A stretch of 64,000 bases of DNA, from the NCBI GenBank assembly GCA_902560045.1, contig CACEKJ010000003.1, positions 1-64,000 on the forward strand, read 5' to 3'. Source of the stretch: an uncultured Bacteroidota bacterium (lineage in GTDB: Bacteria; Bacteroidota; Bacteroidia; Flavobacteriales; Flavobacteriaceae). The notes under the pieces are model-generated. The model was not told the DNA's origin. It saw only the letters and a list, made by a program, of their open reading frames with translations, and made no database searches. Positions within the stretch are counted from its first letter, which is position 1, and each line of letters opens with the position of its first letter. Of the stretch, positions 51,607 through 60,803 are shown piece after piece. The position numbers were made by a program, and so were the translations under genes.

Positions 51607-51975
51607 ATGAAGGCAACAGTTAAAGTTGAAAATCTAAAAATTTATGCATACCACGGCTGCATGGAAGAAGAAAAAATAATTGGAAGCGATTATGTTGTAA
51701 ATGTAACCGCAGAGTGTTTGCTTGAAAAAGAGGCTTTTGAAGACGACATATCGAAAACTGTTAACTATGTAGATCTTGCAAGGATTGTTAAGAGAGAGAT
51801 GGGAGTTCGTTCAAAAATGCTTGAGTCTGTGGTAAAAAGGATTTGTTCTTGCTCTTTAGCCGAGATTTCTTTATTAGATAAAATCACCGTCTGTGTTTCT
51901 AAAATCTGCCCGCCGATAAATGCAGATGTAGAGCGTGTTACAGTTTGTCTAACAGATGAGAGAAATAAGGAATAA
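51607..51975 (+). CDS. folB: Dihydroneopterin aldolase
   Basis: KVENLKIYAYHGCMEEEKIIGSDYVVNV, TVNYVDLARIV. Confidence 0.93.
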   Translation: MKATVKVENLKIYAYHGCMEEEKIIGSDYVVNVTAECLLEKEAFEDDISKTVNYVDLARIVKREMGVRSKMLESVVKRICSCSLAEISLLDKITVCVSKICPPINADVERVTVCLTDERNKE

Positions 51976-51990
51976 GTTAAAAATTTATTA

Positions 51991-51998
51991 TAAATTTG
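51991..51998 (+). promoter_or_regulatory. -7 element (TAAATTTG) of the tRNA-Cys gene
   Basis: TAnnTTTG, 16 nt before the mature tRNA 5' end. Confidence 0.45.
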
Positions 51999-52014
51999 CC
52001 CACGCTTATAATTT

Positions 52015-52085
52015 GGCGCCTTGGCCGAGTGGCTAGGCAGAGGTCTGCAAAACCTTGTACGGCGGTTCGAATCCGCCAGGCGCCT
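52015..52085 (+). tRNA. tRNA-Cys (anticodon GCA)
   Basis: GGCGCCT acceptor pairs with AGGCGCC; anticodon arm GAGGT-CTGCAAA-ACCTT; T arm GGCGG-TTCGAAT-CCGCC. Confidence 0.96.
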
Positions 52086-52090
52086 CAACA

Positions 52091-52121
52091 AAAAACCCCT
52101 ACACAAAATGTAGGGGTTTTT
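52091..52121. terminator. Bidirectional intrinsic terminator
   Basis: AAAAACCCCTACA-caaaa-TGTAGGGGTTTTT: 13-bp perfect stem with flanking A and T tracts between convergent units. Confidence 0.92.
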
Positions 52122-52138
52122 ATATTAACAAGCTTTTA

Positions 52139-52663
52139 TTATTCTGAGCCTTCAGACAAGGCAAGCTCTGCCATCATTTCCTGAGTGTCATAATTGTGCC
52201 ATTCTTCAATTATTTTTCCATTCTCTCCCCATTTAAATCCTATGTGGGCTGGTAGAACTATTGTGTTTCCGCTTACTTTTCCTGTTGCGTTCCAGTCAAA
52301 CCACGACTGGGTTAACGTTATAGACGGGTAATCGCCTAGAGCAGGGTAGGTTATTGTCTGAACCCATACTCCAAGATCTTCCCCTCCTTCTTCTCCAAAA
52401 CTCATGGTTATTGGTTCGAATCCAGAGTGCTGAGCTTCTAACATAGAAACCAAATCATCTACCCCTATTGGTTTTTTTGAATTCAAGAAAACTTTAAGGT
52501 CTGGAGACCATAATTCTTTGAGGCCATCCATGTCATTATTTAGATAATTTTGAAAATGTGCCCTGATTGCATTTGATTTATCATCATCAAATGTAACTTG
52601 CACTCCTTGGTTGCAGCTTAAAATTAATACTGCAGTAATAAGTGTTAAAAATATTCTTTTCAT
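52139..52663 (-). CDS. NTF2/SnoaL-like lipoprotein
   Basis: Lipobox LITAVLILSCNQ; SnoaL-like body; start moved to MKRIFLTL. Confidence 0.65.
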   Translation of the reverse strand: MKRIFLTLITAVLILSCNQGVQVTFDDDKSNAIRAHFQNYLNNDMDGLKELWSPDLKVFLNSKKPIGVDDLVSMLEAQHSGFEPITMSFGEEGGEDLGVWVQTITYPALGDYPSITLTQSWFDWNATGKVSGNTIVLPAHIGFKWGENGKIIEEWHNYDTQEMMAELALSEGSE

Positions 52664-52673
52664 AGTTTTTGTT

Positions 52674-53186
52674 TTAGTTAGACGGTCTGTGCCATTGCAC
52701 AACCCTTGAAATTTTGTTGTCTGTATTTATGTAAAGTTTTTCATATACCCCAACAGATTTGGATGATCCATCCTTTAAGTATGTAGTTTCGTTAAAAGAA
52801 GTTTCTACGAACCTTACATTGGTTCCTTCCATTTTGAGAGGCATAATAAAGATGTAGTTTCTTGACACAGAATCCATGTCTTTTTGTCTGTCAACAATAA
52901 AGTCTGTGTTTGTCATATCTACGTCAAAAACACCTGCCACATCTCCTGGATGAAACTTTACAATATCCGCTGACAAGTCTACCATTGTTTGCGGGTCCAT
53001 GTTTTCGTATCCGTCCATAAATTTCATAGCTAGGTCTGCGTCATCGTCATCTCCCATTATATATTTTTTTCCTTGGTTTTGAGAGCCTTCCATCATCCAC
53101 TCACCTGCTGATTTTTGTACTTCTACATTGTTTGTTTCACATCCTAAAAAAGACAGTGAAATAAAAAGTATGATTAATTTTTTCAT
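52674..53186 (-). CDS. NTF2/SnoaL-like lipoprotein, probable paralog of the downstream ORF
   Basis: Lipobox LFISLSFLGCET; DDADLAMKFMDGYENMDPQTMVDLSADIVKFHPGD; start moved to MKKLIILF. Confidence 0.55.
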   Translation of the reverse strand: MKKLIILFISLSFLGCETNNVEVQKSAGEWMMEGSQNQGKKYIMGDDDDADLAMKFMDGYENMDPQTMVDLSADIVKFHPGDVAGVFDVDMTNTDFIVDRQKDMDSVSRNYIFIMPLKMEGTNVRFVETSFNETTYLKDGSSKSVGVYEKLYINTDNKISRVVQWHRPSN

Positions 53187-53253
53187 GATAATATTATTGG
53201 TTAGCACTGTAAGATAGGAATTTCTCTTTATATCTTTAATAAGAATCTGAGGG

Positions 53254-53871
53254 CTAACTTCCTTTAATTATCAACACCACTCCAGAAACAATCAATATTA
53301 AAGAGATAAGTGAGTTTACAAAAAGTATTCCTTTTCCTGTTAAGAAGCTTTTAAACCTGTGTGCAACAGAGATTTTTAATAAGTCTGTTAAAAAATATGA
53401 AAGAAGAACGATTGCAAAAAACAAGGCAAAATTGGTGAATGATTTTCCGCTAGTAGGCGATGAAACTATCAAAACCCCTCCCCAAAAAATAAATACCCCC
53501 ACATTTAATATGTTAAGGAAAAATCCTTTAGCTGCTAATCCAAAGTAATTTTCTTTAAACTCTTGAATTTCTGGCTGTTCTTTGTTTTTCTTACTTCTAT
53601 TGATCCATGAAAAAACCCCATATATGAGAAGAATTGTTCCGCCTAAAACGAATAAGCCTTGTTTGTTTTGCTCTACTTCTAATAGCTGCATACTTCCAAA
53701 ATAACAAACGGCTATAAAACAAACATCTGCAAACATAACACCTAAATCAAATGCTACAGCTGCCCTAAATCCTTTGGTTATACTTGTTTCTAATAAAACC
53801 CAAAAAACTGGTCCCATTATAAATGCAGTAAAAAAACCTATTGTTATCGGGGTTAAAATATTAAAATCCAC
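53254..53871 (-). CDS. LysE/RhtB-family transporter
   Basis: PITIGFFTAFIMGPVFWVLLETSITKGFRAAVAFDLGVMFADVCFI, about six TM helices. Confidence 0.85.
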   Translation of the reverse strand: MDFNILTPITIGFFTAFIMGPVFWVLLETSITKGFRAAVAFDLGVMFADVCFIAVCYFGSMQLLEVEQNKQGLFVLGGTILLIYGVFSWINRSKKNKEQPEIQEFKENYFGLAAKGFFLNILNVGVFIFWGGVLIVSSPTSGKSFTNFALFFAIVLLSYFLTDLLKISVAHRFKSFLTGKGILFVNSLISLILIVSGVVLIIKGS

Positions 53872-54548
53872 TAGTCATCGTATAAATAATTTACAGCTCC
53901 ACCTACTGAAATTTTTTCTGTTATTTTATCCGTTTTTGTGTGAACGTTAATAATTCCACCTATTTTACTATTAACTTTTAGATCTTTTGTGGTCGAAACA
54001 TCTATTAGTGCGCCTGTTGTTGAAACTACATTTGCTTCTTCGTTTTCAACTTTTGATACCATGATATCTGCTCCTGTTGTAGCTGATAACTCTTGGTATT
54101 TTGCTAAGCCTTTGATGTTTATTTTTGCTCCTGCTGTAGCGGTTGCCTGTAGGGTGTTGAGTTTTACAATCATGTTTTGTCTAGACCCACTGTTTGCTTT
54201 TAAATTTAAGTCTGCTTGGTTGATCGTGTCTTTTGAAAAAACATTAGCTCCTTCGTGAGAAATAATAGAGTATAGACTTTTATAAAAAACACTCACCTTT
54301 GTTCTATTACCTGAGAATCTTCTTTCGACACTTAGTCTAATTTTCAAGTCTCCATTTTTATTTTTAACAACTATATATGCTGTGTTTTTTCCGTTAATTT
54401 CAACTCTATTTGTGTCTGATTTTATTAGCTCTACGTTAATTCCATCATAGACTGATAGTTTTTGAAAATCTCCTATTTTTCTTTCAGTTTGAGCAGATAA
54501 AAGGTTTGGTAAAGCAACCAAAGCCAGTATACATATAATTTTTTTCAT
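53871..54548 (-). CDS. DUF2807 (GIN domain) secreted protein
   Basis: Signal peptide; FQKLSVYDGINVELIKSDTNRVEINGKN; repetitive beta-helix GAxI-type strands. Confidence 0.85.
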   Translation of the reverse strand: MKKIICILALVALPNLLSAQTERKIGDFQKLSVYDGINVELIKSDTNRVEINGKNTAYIVVKNKNGDLKIRLSVERRFSGNRTKVSVFYKSLYSIISHEGANVFSKDTINQADLNLKANSGSRQNMIVKLNTLQATATAGAKINIKGLAKYQELSATTGADIMVSKVENEEANVVSTTGALIDVSTTKDLKVNSKIGGIINVHTKTDKITEKISVGGAVNYLYDD

Positions 54549-54560
54549 GTATTAAAATTA

Positions 54561-56522
54561 TTAAATTATTGTAAAATCAAGGTGTTTTTTTATTAAATCT
54601 GCCTTCTTTACCTCTATTTGTAAAGGGTCTCCTAGTTGATATTTCTTTTTTGTGTTTTTGCCTATTAGAGATTGTTCATCAGAATTATAAAAATATTTGT
54701 CATCTTTTATATCTCTTATATACACCATTCCTTCACATTTATTTTCTTCAATTTCAACATAAATTCCCCAGTCTGATACTCCCGAAATTATTCCATTATA
54801 TGTGTTTCCTATTTTGTCTTTCATGTACTTAATTTGCATATACTTAATGGATTCTCTTTCTGCCTTTACCGCTGTGTTTTCTTGTTCGGAACAATAAATC
54901 GATTTTTTTTGTAGATTTTTATCATATCTTCCATATTGTTGGTTTAAAACATCTTGTAAAAGCCTATGAACAAGCACATCTGGATATCTTCTAATTGGAG
55001 ATGTAAAATGGGTGTAATTAATAAAAGAAAGGCCATAGTGACCAATATTGTTTGTTGAGTATTCTGCTTTACTCATGCTTCTTAAAGCTAAGGACTCAAT
55101 AAGGTTTTGTTCCTTTTTACCTTTTACTTCTTCAAGTAATTTGTTTAAAGATTTTGAAATTCCTTTTGAGCTTGAAATATCAAGTGCATATCCAAAGCCC
55201 TTGACAATGTGTTTTAAATTTTTGAGTTTTTCTATATCTGGAACATCGTGTACTCTATAAATGTACTTTTGTTTTTTTATTTCTGTAAAAAGTTCAGCTA
55301 CTTTTTTATTTGCTATAAGCATAAATTCTTCAATTAATTTATTAGCATCTTTACTTTCTTTAAAAATAATTTCTACTGGATCTTTTTCTTCATTCAATTT
55401 AAAAGAGACCTCTTTTTTATTAAAATTAATAGATCCTTTATTTTCTCTTTCTTTTCTTTTTTGTTTTGCTATTTTATCTAAAATTAAAATGGCTTCAACT
55501 ATGCTTTTATCAACTGTATATTCCTTATTCTTTAAAGAAACTTCTTTTGGTATTTTATCTGATTTTGTTTCTATAATTTGCTGAGCTTCTTGATATGAAA
55601 ATCTGTAATCACTCTCAATTATGGTTCTTCCAAACCAGCTTTCTATAATATCGCCCTTTTCATTAAAATTAAAGACTGCTGAAAATGTTAATTTTTCTTC
55701 CTTTGGTCTTAAAGAACATATCTTATTTGAAAGTTTTTCTGGCAGCATTGGTATAACCCTATCAACTAAGTATATAGAAGTTGCTCTATTGTATGCTTCT
55801 TTGTCCAATATAGTTCCTGGAATAACATAATGAGAGACGTCCGCTATATGTATACCAATTTCAATATTATTATTTTCTATTTTTTTATAAGACAGTGCAT
55901 CATCAAAATCTTTTGCATCTGTTGGATCAATTGTAAAGGTTAGCGTTTTTCTAAAATCTCTCCTTTTTTCTATTTCCTTTTCATTTATTTTTTCAGAGAT
56001 GTTTTTTGTAAATTCTTTAACTTCATCAGAGAAATTAATTTCTATACTGTTTTTGGAAAGAATTGTATCAATTTCTGTAGAGTGCTCTCCTGGTTTTCCT
56101 AATATTTTTTCAACTTTTCCTATAGGAGATAAATCCTGTTTTTTCCAGTCTAATATTTTAATCAAAACTTTATCACCATCCTGAGCTTTCCCAATATTGG
56201 TGCTTGGTATAAATACATCGGAATGAACTTTTCTATCCTCAATAATAGCAAAGGCAAAGTTTTTATTTATCTGAATACTACCAACATATTCTTTCTTTTT
56301 TCTTTCAATTAATCCTAATATGTTTCCTAAATAAAATCCTTTTCTTTTTCTACTTAATATTTCAAATTCTACAACATCTCCATGTAAATAATTAATAATT
56401 GAAGTATTTAGTTTAATGTGATGAGCAATTTTAACACAATCTATAAAAGGGTCTTTTTTATTTGAAAAGTCCAGTAAGCCTCTGTATGTTTTTTTATTAT
56501 TTTGTTTTCTTCTTTTTCCCAT
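54561..56522 (-). CDS. rnr: Ribonuclease R
   Basis: TFTIDPTDAKDFDDALSYKKIENNNIEIGIHIADVSHYV; LSFINYTHFTSPIRRYPDVLVHRLL; C-terminal S1 domain. Confidence 0.96.
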   Translation of the reverse strand: MGKRRKQNNKKTYRGLLDFSNKKDPFIDCVKIAHHIKLNTSIINYLHGDVVEFEILSRKRKGFYLGNILGLIERKKKEYVGSIQINKNFAFAIIEDRKVHSDVFIPSTNIGKAQDGDKVLIKILDWKKQDLSPIGKVEKILGKPGEHSTEIDTILSKNSIEINFSDEVKEFTKNISEKINEKEIEKRRDFRKTLTFTIDPTDAKDFDDALSYKKIENNNIEIGIHIADVSHYVIPGTILDKEAYNRATSIYLVDRVIPMLPEKLSNKICSLRPKEEKLTFSAVFNFNEKGDIIESWFGRTIIESDYRFSYQEAQQIIETKSDKIPKEVSLKNKEYTVDKSIVEAILILDKIAKQKRKERENKGSINFNKKEVSFKLNEEKDPVEIIFKESKDANKLIEEFMLIANKKVAELFTEIKKQKYIYRVHDVPDIEKLKNLKHIVKGFGYALDISSSKGISKSLNKLLEEVKGKKEQNLIESLALRSMSKAEYSTNNIGHYGLSFINYTHFTSPIRRYPDVLVHRLLQDVLNQQYGRYDKNLQKKSIYCSEQENTAVKAERESIKYMQIKYMKDKIGNTYNGIISGVSDWGIYVEIEENKCEGMVYIRDIKDDKYFYNSDEQSLIGKNTKKKYQLGDPLQIEVKKADLIKKHLDFTII

Positions 56523-56528
56523 CTAAAA

Positions 56529-56536
56529 CAAAAATA
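56529..56536 (-). promoter_or_regulatory. -7 element (TATTTTTG) of rnr, implying a leaderless start
   Basis: Ends 6 nt before the ATG at 56522. Confidence 0.5.
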
Positions 56537-56575
56537 TGACTAATAATAACATAGAATATTAAATGGTTTTTTACT

Positions 56576-56588
56576 TATAAACATTATA
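56576..56588 (+). repeat. 13-bp direct repeat TATAAACATTATA, copy 1
   Basis: Exact copy at 56757..56769 within the same intergenic region. Confidence 0.6.
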
Positions 56589-56756
56589 TATTATAATATT
56601 AAAATTTAAAAAAATAAAAAGATGTTATTATAGCATGTTAATAGGTACTATAACTTTTAAAAAATTAATTGGTTATAATTATATAAAGAAAGTATTAATA
56701 TATAATTAACATGTTATTTATATGTAATTAATTCATTATCAATTATATATTCAATA

Positions 56757-56769
56757 TATAAACATTATA
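56757..56769 (+). repeat. 13-bp direct repeat TATAAACATTATA, copy 2
   Basis: Exact copy of 56576..56588. Confidence 0.6.
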
Positions 56770-56955
56770 AAAATTTTAACAGAACGGTATGAACCTTAAT
56801 AAATAAAAACATAAAAATTTTTAAAAACCCTCAAAATTTTATTAATAAATGGTAAATTAAATAACGAAAATAAATTAGGAAAAGAGATTATAAATTTTAA
56901 GTAGAATTACTTTAAAAAAACATATTAAACAATATTAACAGTCAACTAACAACGA

Positions 56956-57384
56956 ATGAGGATATCTATAGGAAATGATCACGCAGGTGTGGAATATAAA
57001 AATTATATAAAAGAATATTTACTTGTTAAAAACATAGAGGTAAATAATTACGGTACAGACTCATTAGATAGTGTTGATTATCCAGATTTTGCTCATCCTG
57101 TATCAAATGATGTAAACGAAAAAAAATCAGAATTAGGTATATTAATTTGTGGAAGTGGAAACGGAGTATGTATGACAGCAAACAAATATAAAAATGTAAG
57201 AGCTGCTTTATGCTGGAACAAAGAATTGGCTTTACTTTCAAAAAGTCATAATAATGCAAATATTGTATGTATACCTGCAAGATTTATAGAAAAGGAAGAA
57301 GCTTTAGAAATTATTAAAACATTTATTTCACAAGAATTTGAAGGGGGAAGACATGAAAGAAGAGTTAATAAAATCAGTAAATGA
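56956..57384 (+). CDS. rpiB: Ribose-5-phosphate isomerase B
   Basis: ISIGNDHAGVEYKNYIKEYL, YPDFAHPVSNDV, GILICGSGNGVCMTANKYKNVRAALCW. Confidence 0.95.
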   Translation: MRISIGNDHAGVEYKNYIKEYLLVKNIEVNNYGTDSLDSVDYPDFAHPVSNDVNEKKSELGILICGSGNGVCMTANKYKNVRAALCWNKELALLSKSHNNANIVCIPARFIEKEEALEIIKTFISQEFEGGRHERRVNKISK

Positions 57385-57830
57385 ACACAGTAATAAAAAA
57401 TTTTAGTGAACTCTCTACAGAAGAAATTTATAATATTTTAAAATTAAGATCTGAAGTTTTTGTGGTTGAGCAAAACTGTGTTTATCAAGATATAGATGAA
57501 AAAGATCAAAAAGCAACACATTTATTTATAGAAAAAAATAATGAGATTATAGCTTACACAAGAATTTTTAAAAAGGGAGATTACTATGAAGAAAATCCAA
57601 GCATAGGTAGAGTAGTAGTATCCAAAAAAGAAAGAGGAAAAAACCTTGGAAAAGAAATAATGTTAAATTCTATTGAATTTATTAAAAAGGAAATGGAAGG
57701 AAGAAAAATAGAATTATCAGCACAAAAATATTTAGACAAATTTTACAAAGATCTAGATTTTTATTCTGAGGGAGAGGATTATTTAGAGGATGGAATTCCT
57801 CACCAAAGAATGTTCTACGATTTAGTCTGA
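57381..57830 (+). CDS. GNAT family N-acetyltransferase (ElaA-like)
   Basis: YNILKLRSEVFVVEQNCVYQDIDEKDQKATHLFI; IGRVVVSKKERGKNLGKEIM. Confidence 0.9.
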   Translation: MNTVIKNFSELSTEEIYNILKLRSEVFVVEQNCVYQDIDEKDQKATHLFIEKNNEIIAYTRIFKKGDYYEENPSIGRVVVSKKERGKNLGKEIMLNSIEFIKKEMEGRKIELSAQKYLDKFYKDLDFYSEGEDYLEDGIPHQRMFYDLV

Positions 57831-58616
57831 AACAATTAAAATTTCAACCCTTCGATCTTTATCAGCACTACCCCCTAACGGAAATTTGTGAGCCAAACCT
57901 TCGTAAGACATTCGTGACTTATCCACACCATTTTTTATAAAATAATCATAAACAAATTTTGCCCTAGCAACAGACAAATTACGTTTATTAGTTTTTTTAT
58001 CTACAGCATCAAGAGTTCCTTCTGTACAACACACATGACCTTGAATAACAAAAGAAAAGTCTTCTTCTTTTATTGTCTTTACAACACTACTTAAAGTCTT
58101 TTTAGAGTTTCTAGTAACATAACTATAACCTGTTATAAATAATACGTTTTCTAAAATAAACTTATTTTTATCAACTACCTTTTCCTTCATATTATAGGCA
58201 GGAGACTCTTCTTCAGGATAACTTATAACCACATCTACTCTCCTGTTTAGAGCCCTTAAAACACTAGGATCTTTATCATCAATAATATTTAGCAGTAGTT
58301 CTCCTTTTCCATCAACAGTTGATATTTTTTCTGGAAAAAAAGAGGAGCTGTTAAAAATACTTTTAATAGAATTGGCTCTGTTTTGAGAAAGAACCAAATT
58401 ATAATTTTCACCCCCTCTATCATCACAAAAACCATAGATTTCAATCTGAATTACATTGTCTCTAGATAAACTAGAGATAAGCTTTTGTAGTCTGGTTTGT
58501 TCTGTTTTTGTAAGCAAAAACTCATCAGTGTCAAAATATACAGAATGCTCAACATTATACTGGGCATGCATTAGAATGCTTTGAAAAATAAAAAGTAAAA
58601 CAAAAACTCTTTTCAA
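57822..58616 (-). CDS. OmpA-family protein with two tandem OmpA_C-like domains
   Basis: Domain 1: IEIYGFCDDRGGENYNLVLSQNRANSIKSIF...LNRRVDVVI; domain 2: FVIQGHVCCTEG...RNLSVARAKFVYDYFIKNGVDKSRMSYEGLAHKFPLGGSADKDRRVEILI. Confidence 0.88.
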   Translation of the reverse strand: MKRVFVLLFIFQSILMHAQYNVEHSVYFDTDEFLLTKTEQTRLQKLISSLSRDNVIQIEIYGFCDDRGGENYNLVLSQNRANSIKSIFNSSSFFPEKISTVDGKGELLLNIIDDKDPSVLRALNRRVDVVISYPEEESPAYNMKEKVVDKNKFILENVLFITGYSYVTRNSKKTLSSVVKTIKEEDFSFVIQGHVCCTEGTLDAVDKKTNKRNLSVARAKFVYDYFIKNGVDKSRMSYEGLAHKFPLGGSADKDRRVEILIVSD

Positions 58617-58975
58617 GACTCAATAGTTTTAGACAAAGACAAAAGTAATGATTTAATAGAATTTTCAACCTCTTCATAAGAAGGAATGTCTTGACCAAAA
58701 AAAACAAAAACCAAATCACAGGAGACAATATCATATTGTTCAATATTCAAACGAAAAGATTCTCTCATTAATCTTTTTATTTTGTTTCTGTTAACCGCAA
58801 GGCTATGTGTTTTTTTTCCCACAGAAAAAGCAACACGAAAATCTTTATCAGAATCTGCCTTTAGATAATAAAGAGAACAACTAGAAGAGGAGAGTTTTTT
58901 TCCAGACGTAAAAACAGCATCTAGTGAAGCAGCATTTCTAAGAATATTTTTTTTAGGAAGTGAGCGTGCTATCAA
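58613..58975 (-). CDS. rnpA: Ribonuclease P protein component
   Basis: RVAFSVGKKTHSLAVNRNKIKRLMRESFR. Confidence 0.94.
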   Translation of the reverse strand: MIARSLPKKNILRNAASLDAVFTSGKKLSSSSCSLYYLKADSDKDFRVAFSVGKKTHSLAVNRNKIKRLMRESFRLNIEQYDIVSCDLVFVFFGQDIPSYEEVENSIKSLLLSLSKTIES

Positions 58976-58977
58976 AA

Positions 58978-60801
58978 CTAAAGGGATAAGAAATTATTAA
59001 CTCTATCAACATCCGCCATTTCCCCTTTAGGATCAATTATAATTTCTGAAATACTATCAGCCACAACATCCATTGTAAAAGAGTAGTAAGGTTTTGCCCA
59101 GCTCCATGAATCAAGAACTTTCATGTTTTTAAGTGGTTTTGAACCCCTCATTTTTGTCATGGGGATGTTATAAAGCAGAGTTTCTCCAGACTTTAGTTTA
59201 ATTTTTAAATCAATTGGCATTCCCATTTGACCAATTCTCTGAAGATTAACAGTTGTCATATCCTTATCAGCAACAACACTGTTTATAGCATAGTCAATTG
59301 TCATGGTTGATTGAGCCCAGTCTAGTAAATACCAGTCTAGTTCAAGGCCAGAAACTTTTTCAGAAGAGCGGATAAAATCATTTGGTTTAGGATGTTTAAA
59401 AGCCCAGTCATCAAAATATTTTTTTAAACTATTATCAAAATTTTCTTTTCCAATTATATATTGAAGCTGAGACAAAAAAATTGAACCTTTATCATACGCA
59501 CTCATTCCATAACCGGTGTTATATTTAAACCTGTCTGCGTGAGTAGTCATGGGCTCCTCTAACCCAAGATTAACCCAATTAAAATAGTCATCATAGGCTT
59601 TAGCGTTTGGTAAAGCCTTGCCCTGATTCAACACAACGTTTAAGGCTACATCATCAATATAACTTGTAAAACCTTCATCCATCCAAGAATGTTTGGATTC
59701 ATTCGTGGCCATTAAGAATTGAAACCAAGTATGTGCAATTTCATGTGAGGTTACAGAGTATAGACTTTCAATTGTAGGATGACCGACACCATCAATAAAT
59801 GTACACATAGCGTACTCCATTCCACCATCTCCCGCCATAATTACAGAGTACTGAGAATAAGGATATCTGCCAATTGTTTCGCTAAAGAAGGTTAAAAAAT
59901 TTGCAGAATTTTCTTGAAACTCTTTCCAAAGATTAACGAATTCAGAATCACTTTTGTAAAAGAAATGCATTCTGGGACCACCATCGATATCCAAAAAATC
60001 GTGAATAAAATTGGGGTCTGCAGCCCAGCTAAAATCATGAACATTAGGCGCTATAAACCGCCAAGAAATTTTTTCGTCATGCACAACACCTTCTTTTAAA
60101 GGAGCATACCCATGACCAACAAGTTCCGGGTCTTGTAAATAACCTGAACCCGCAACCGTATAGTCTTTGTCTATGTTTATTGTTACATCAAAATTTCCCC
60201 AAATTCCGTAAAACTCTCTTCCAATATATGGGTTAGCATGCCATCCTTCGTCATCATATTGACAAAGTTTAGGATACCATTGTGACATTGAAAAAGCAAC
60301 ATTGTCTTCGCTATTTTTTCCAGACCGTCTAACCATCGCAGGAGTTTGTATAAAAAACTCCATTTCTAAAACAGAGCTTTCGCCGGACCTAATGGGTTTG
60401 TCTAGACTAACTTCTAATATTGTCTCTTCAATTTTAAAGGACACAGGTTTTCCGTCTTGTAATAACCACTTTATTTGAACATCCCCCCAATCCTCTTTAG
60501 GCATAGAAAGTAGTTTTTTAGACATGCTTCTAGAATCGTCAGAAGAATACCTGGAGTTTTGTTCTAGATCAGTTCCTGGCTTAAAAGCATTAAAGTATAA
60601 GTGGTAAAAAACACGATCCAAATCATCCGGGGAATTGTTTGTAAACACAAGATTTTGTGTTCCTTTATATGTGTGGTTTTCTACGTCTACATCAATTACC
60701 ATTGTGTAGTCAACTTCTTGTTGCCAGCGAAAAGTATTTTCCTGTGTAAAACACATCAAAGTAAACACGAAGAAAAATAAATACAGGGCAAGTTTTTTCA
60801 T
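58978..60801 (-). CDS. M1 family metallopeptidase (secreted aminopeptidase)
   Basis: Signal peptide; HEIAHTWFQFLMATNESKHSWMDEGF zinc motif; GDGGMEYAMC. Confidence 0.94.
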   Translation of the reverse strand: MKKLALYLFFFVFTLMCFTQENTFRWQQEVDYTMVIDVDVENHTYKGTQNLVFTNNSPDDLDRVFYHLYFNAFKPGTDLEQNSRYSSDDSRSMSKKLLSMPKEDWGDVQIKWLLQDGKPVSFKIEETILEVSLDKPIRSGESSVLEMEFFIQTPAMVRRSGKNSEDNVAFSMSQWYPKLCQYDDEGWHANPYIGREFYGIWGNFDVTINIDKDYTVAGSGYLQDPELVGHGYAPLKEGVVHDEKISWRFIAPNVHDFSWAADPNFIHDFLDIDGGPRMHFFYKSDSEFVNLWKEFQENSANFLTFFSETIGRYPYSQYSVIMAGDGGMEYAMCTFIDGVGHPTIESLYSVTSHEIAHTWFQFLMATNESKHSWMDEGFTSYIDDVALNVVLNQGKALPNAKAYDDYFNWVNLGLEEPMTTHADRFKYNTGYGMSAYDKGSIFLSQLQYIIGKENFDNSLKKYFDDWAFKHPKPNDFIRSSEKVSGLELDWYLLDWAQSTMTIDYAINSVVADKDMTTVNLQRIGQMGMPIDLKIKLKSGETLLYNIPMTKMRGSKPLKNMKVLDSWSWAKPYYSFTMDVVADSISEIIIDPKGEMADVDRVNNFLSL

Positions 60802-60803
60802 AA

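Noticed and set aside
51765-52106. ORFs on both strands across the tRNA-Cys gene (51765..52106 minus, 51996..52184 plus)
   Set aside because: They overlap a clear tRNA, folB and a terminator and have no recognisable protein family.
56523-56955. AT-rich intergenic region as oriC
   Set aside because: No DnaA-box cluster on either strand, no dnaA gene nearby and no clear strand switch of gene orientation.
57919-57927. Perfect DnaA box TTATCCACA, suggesting an oriC near rnpA
   Set aside because: Single box inside an ompA-like CDS, encoding the conserved DKSRM region. The nearby AT-rich intergenic region has no CACA or TGTG, hence no DnaA boxes. Not enough to call an origin.
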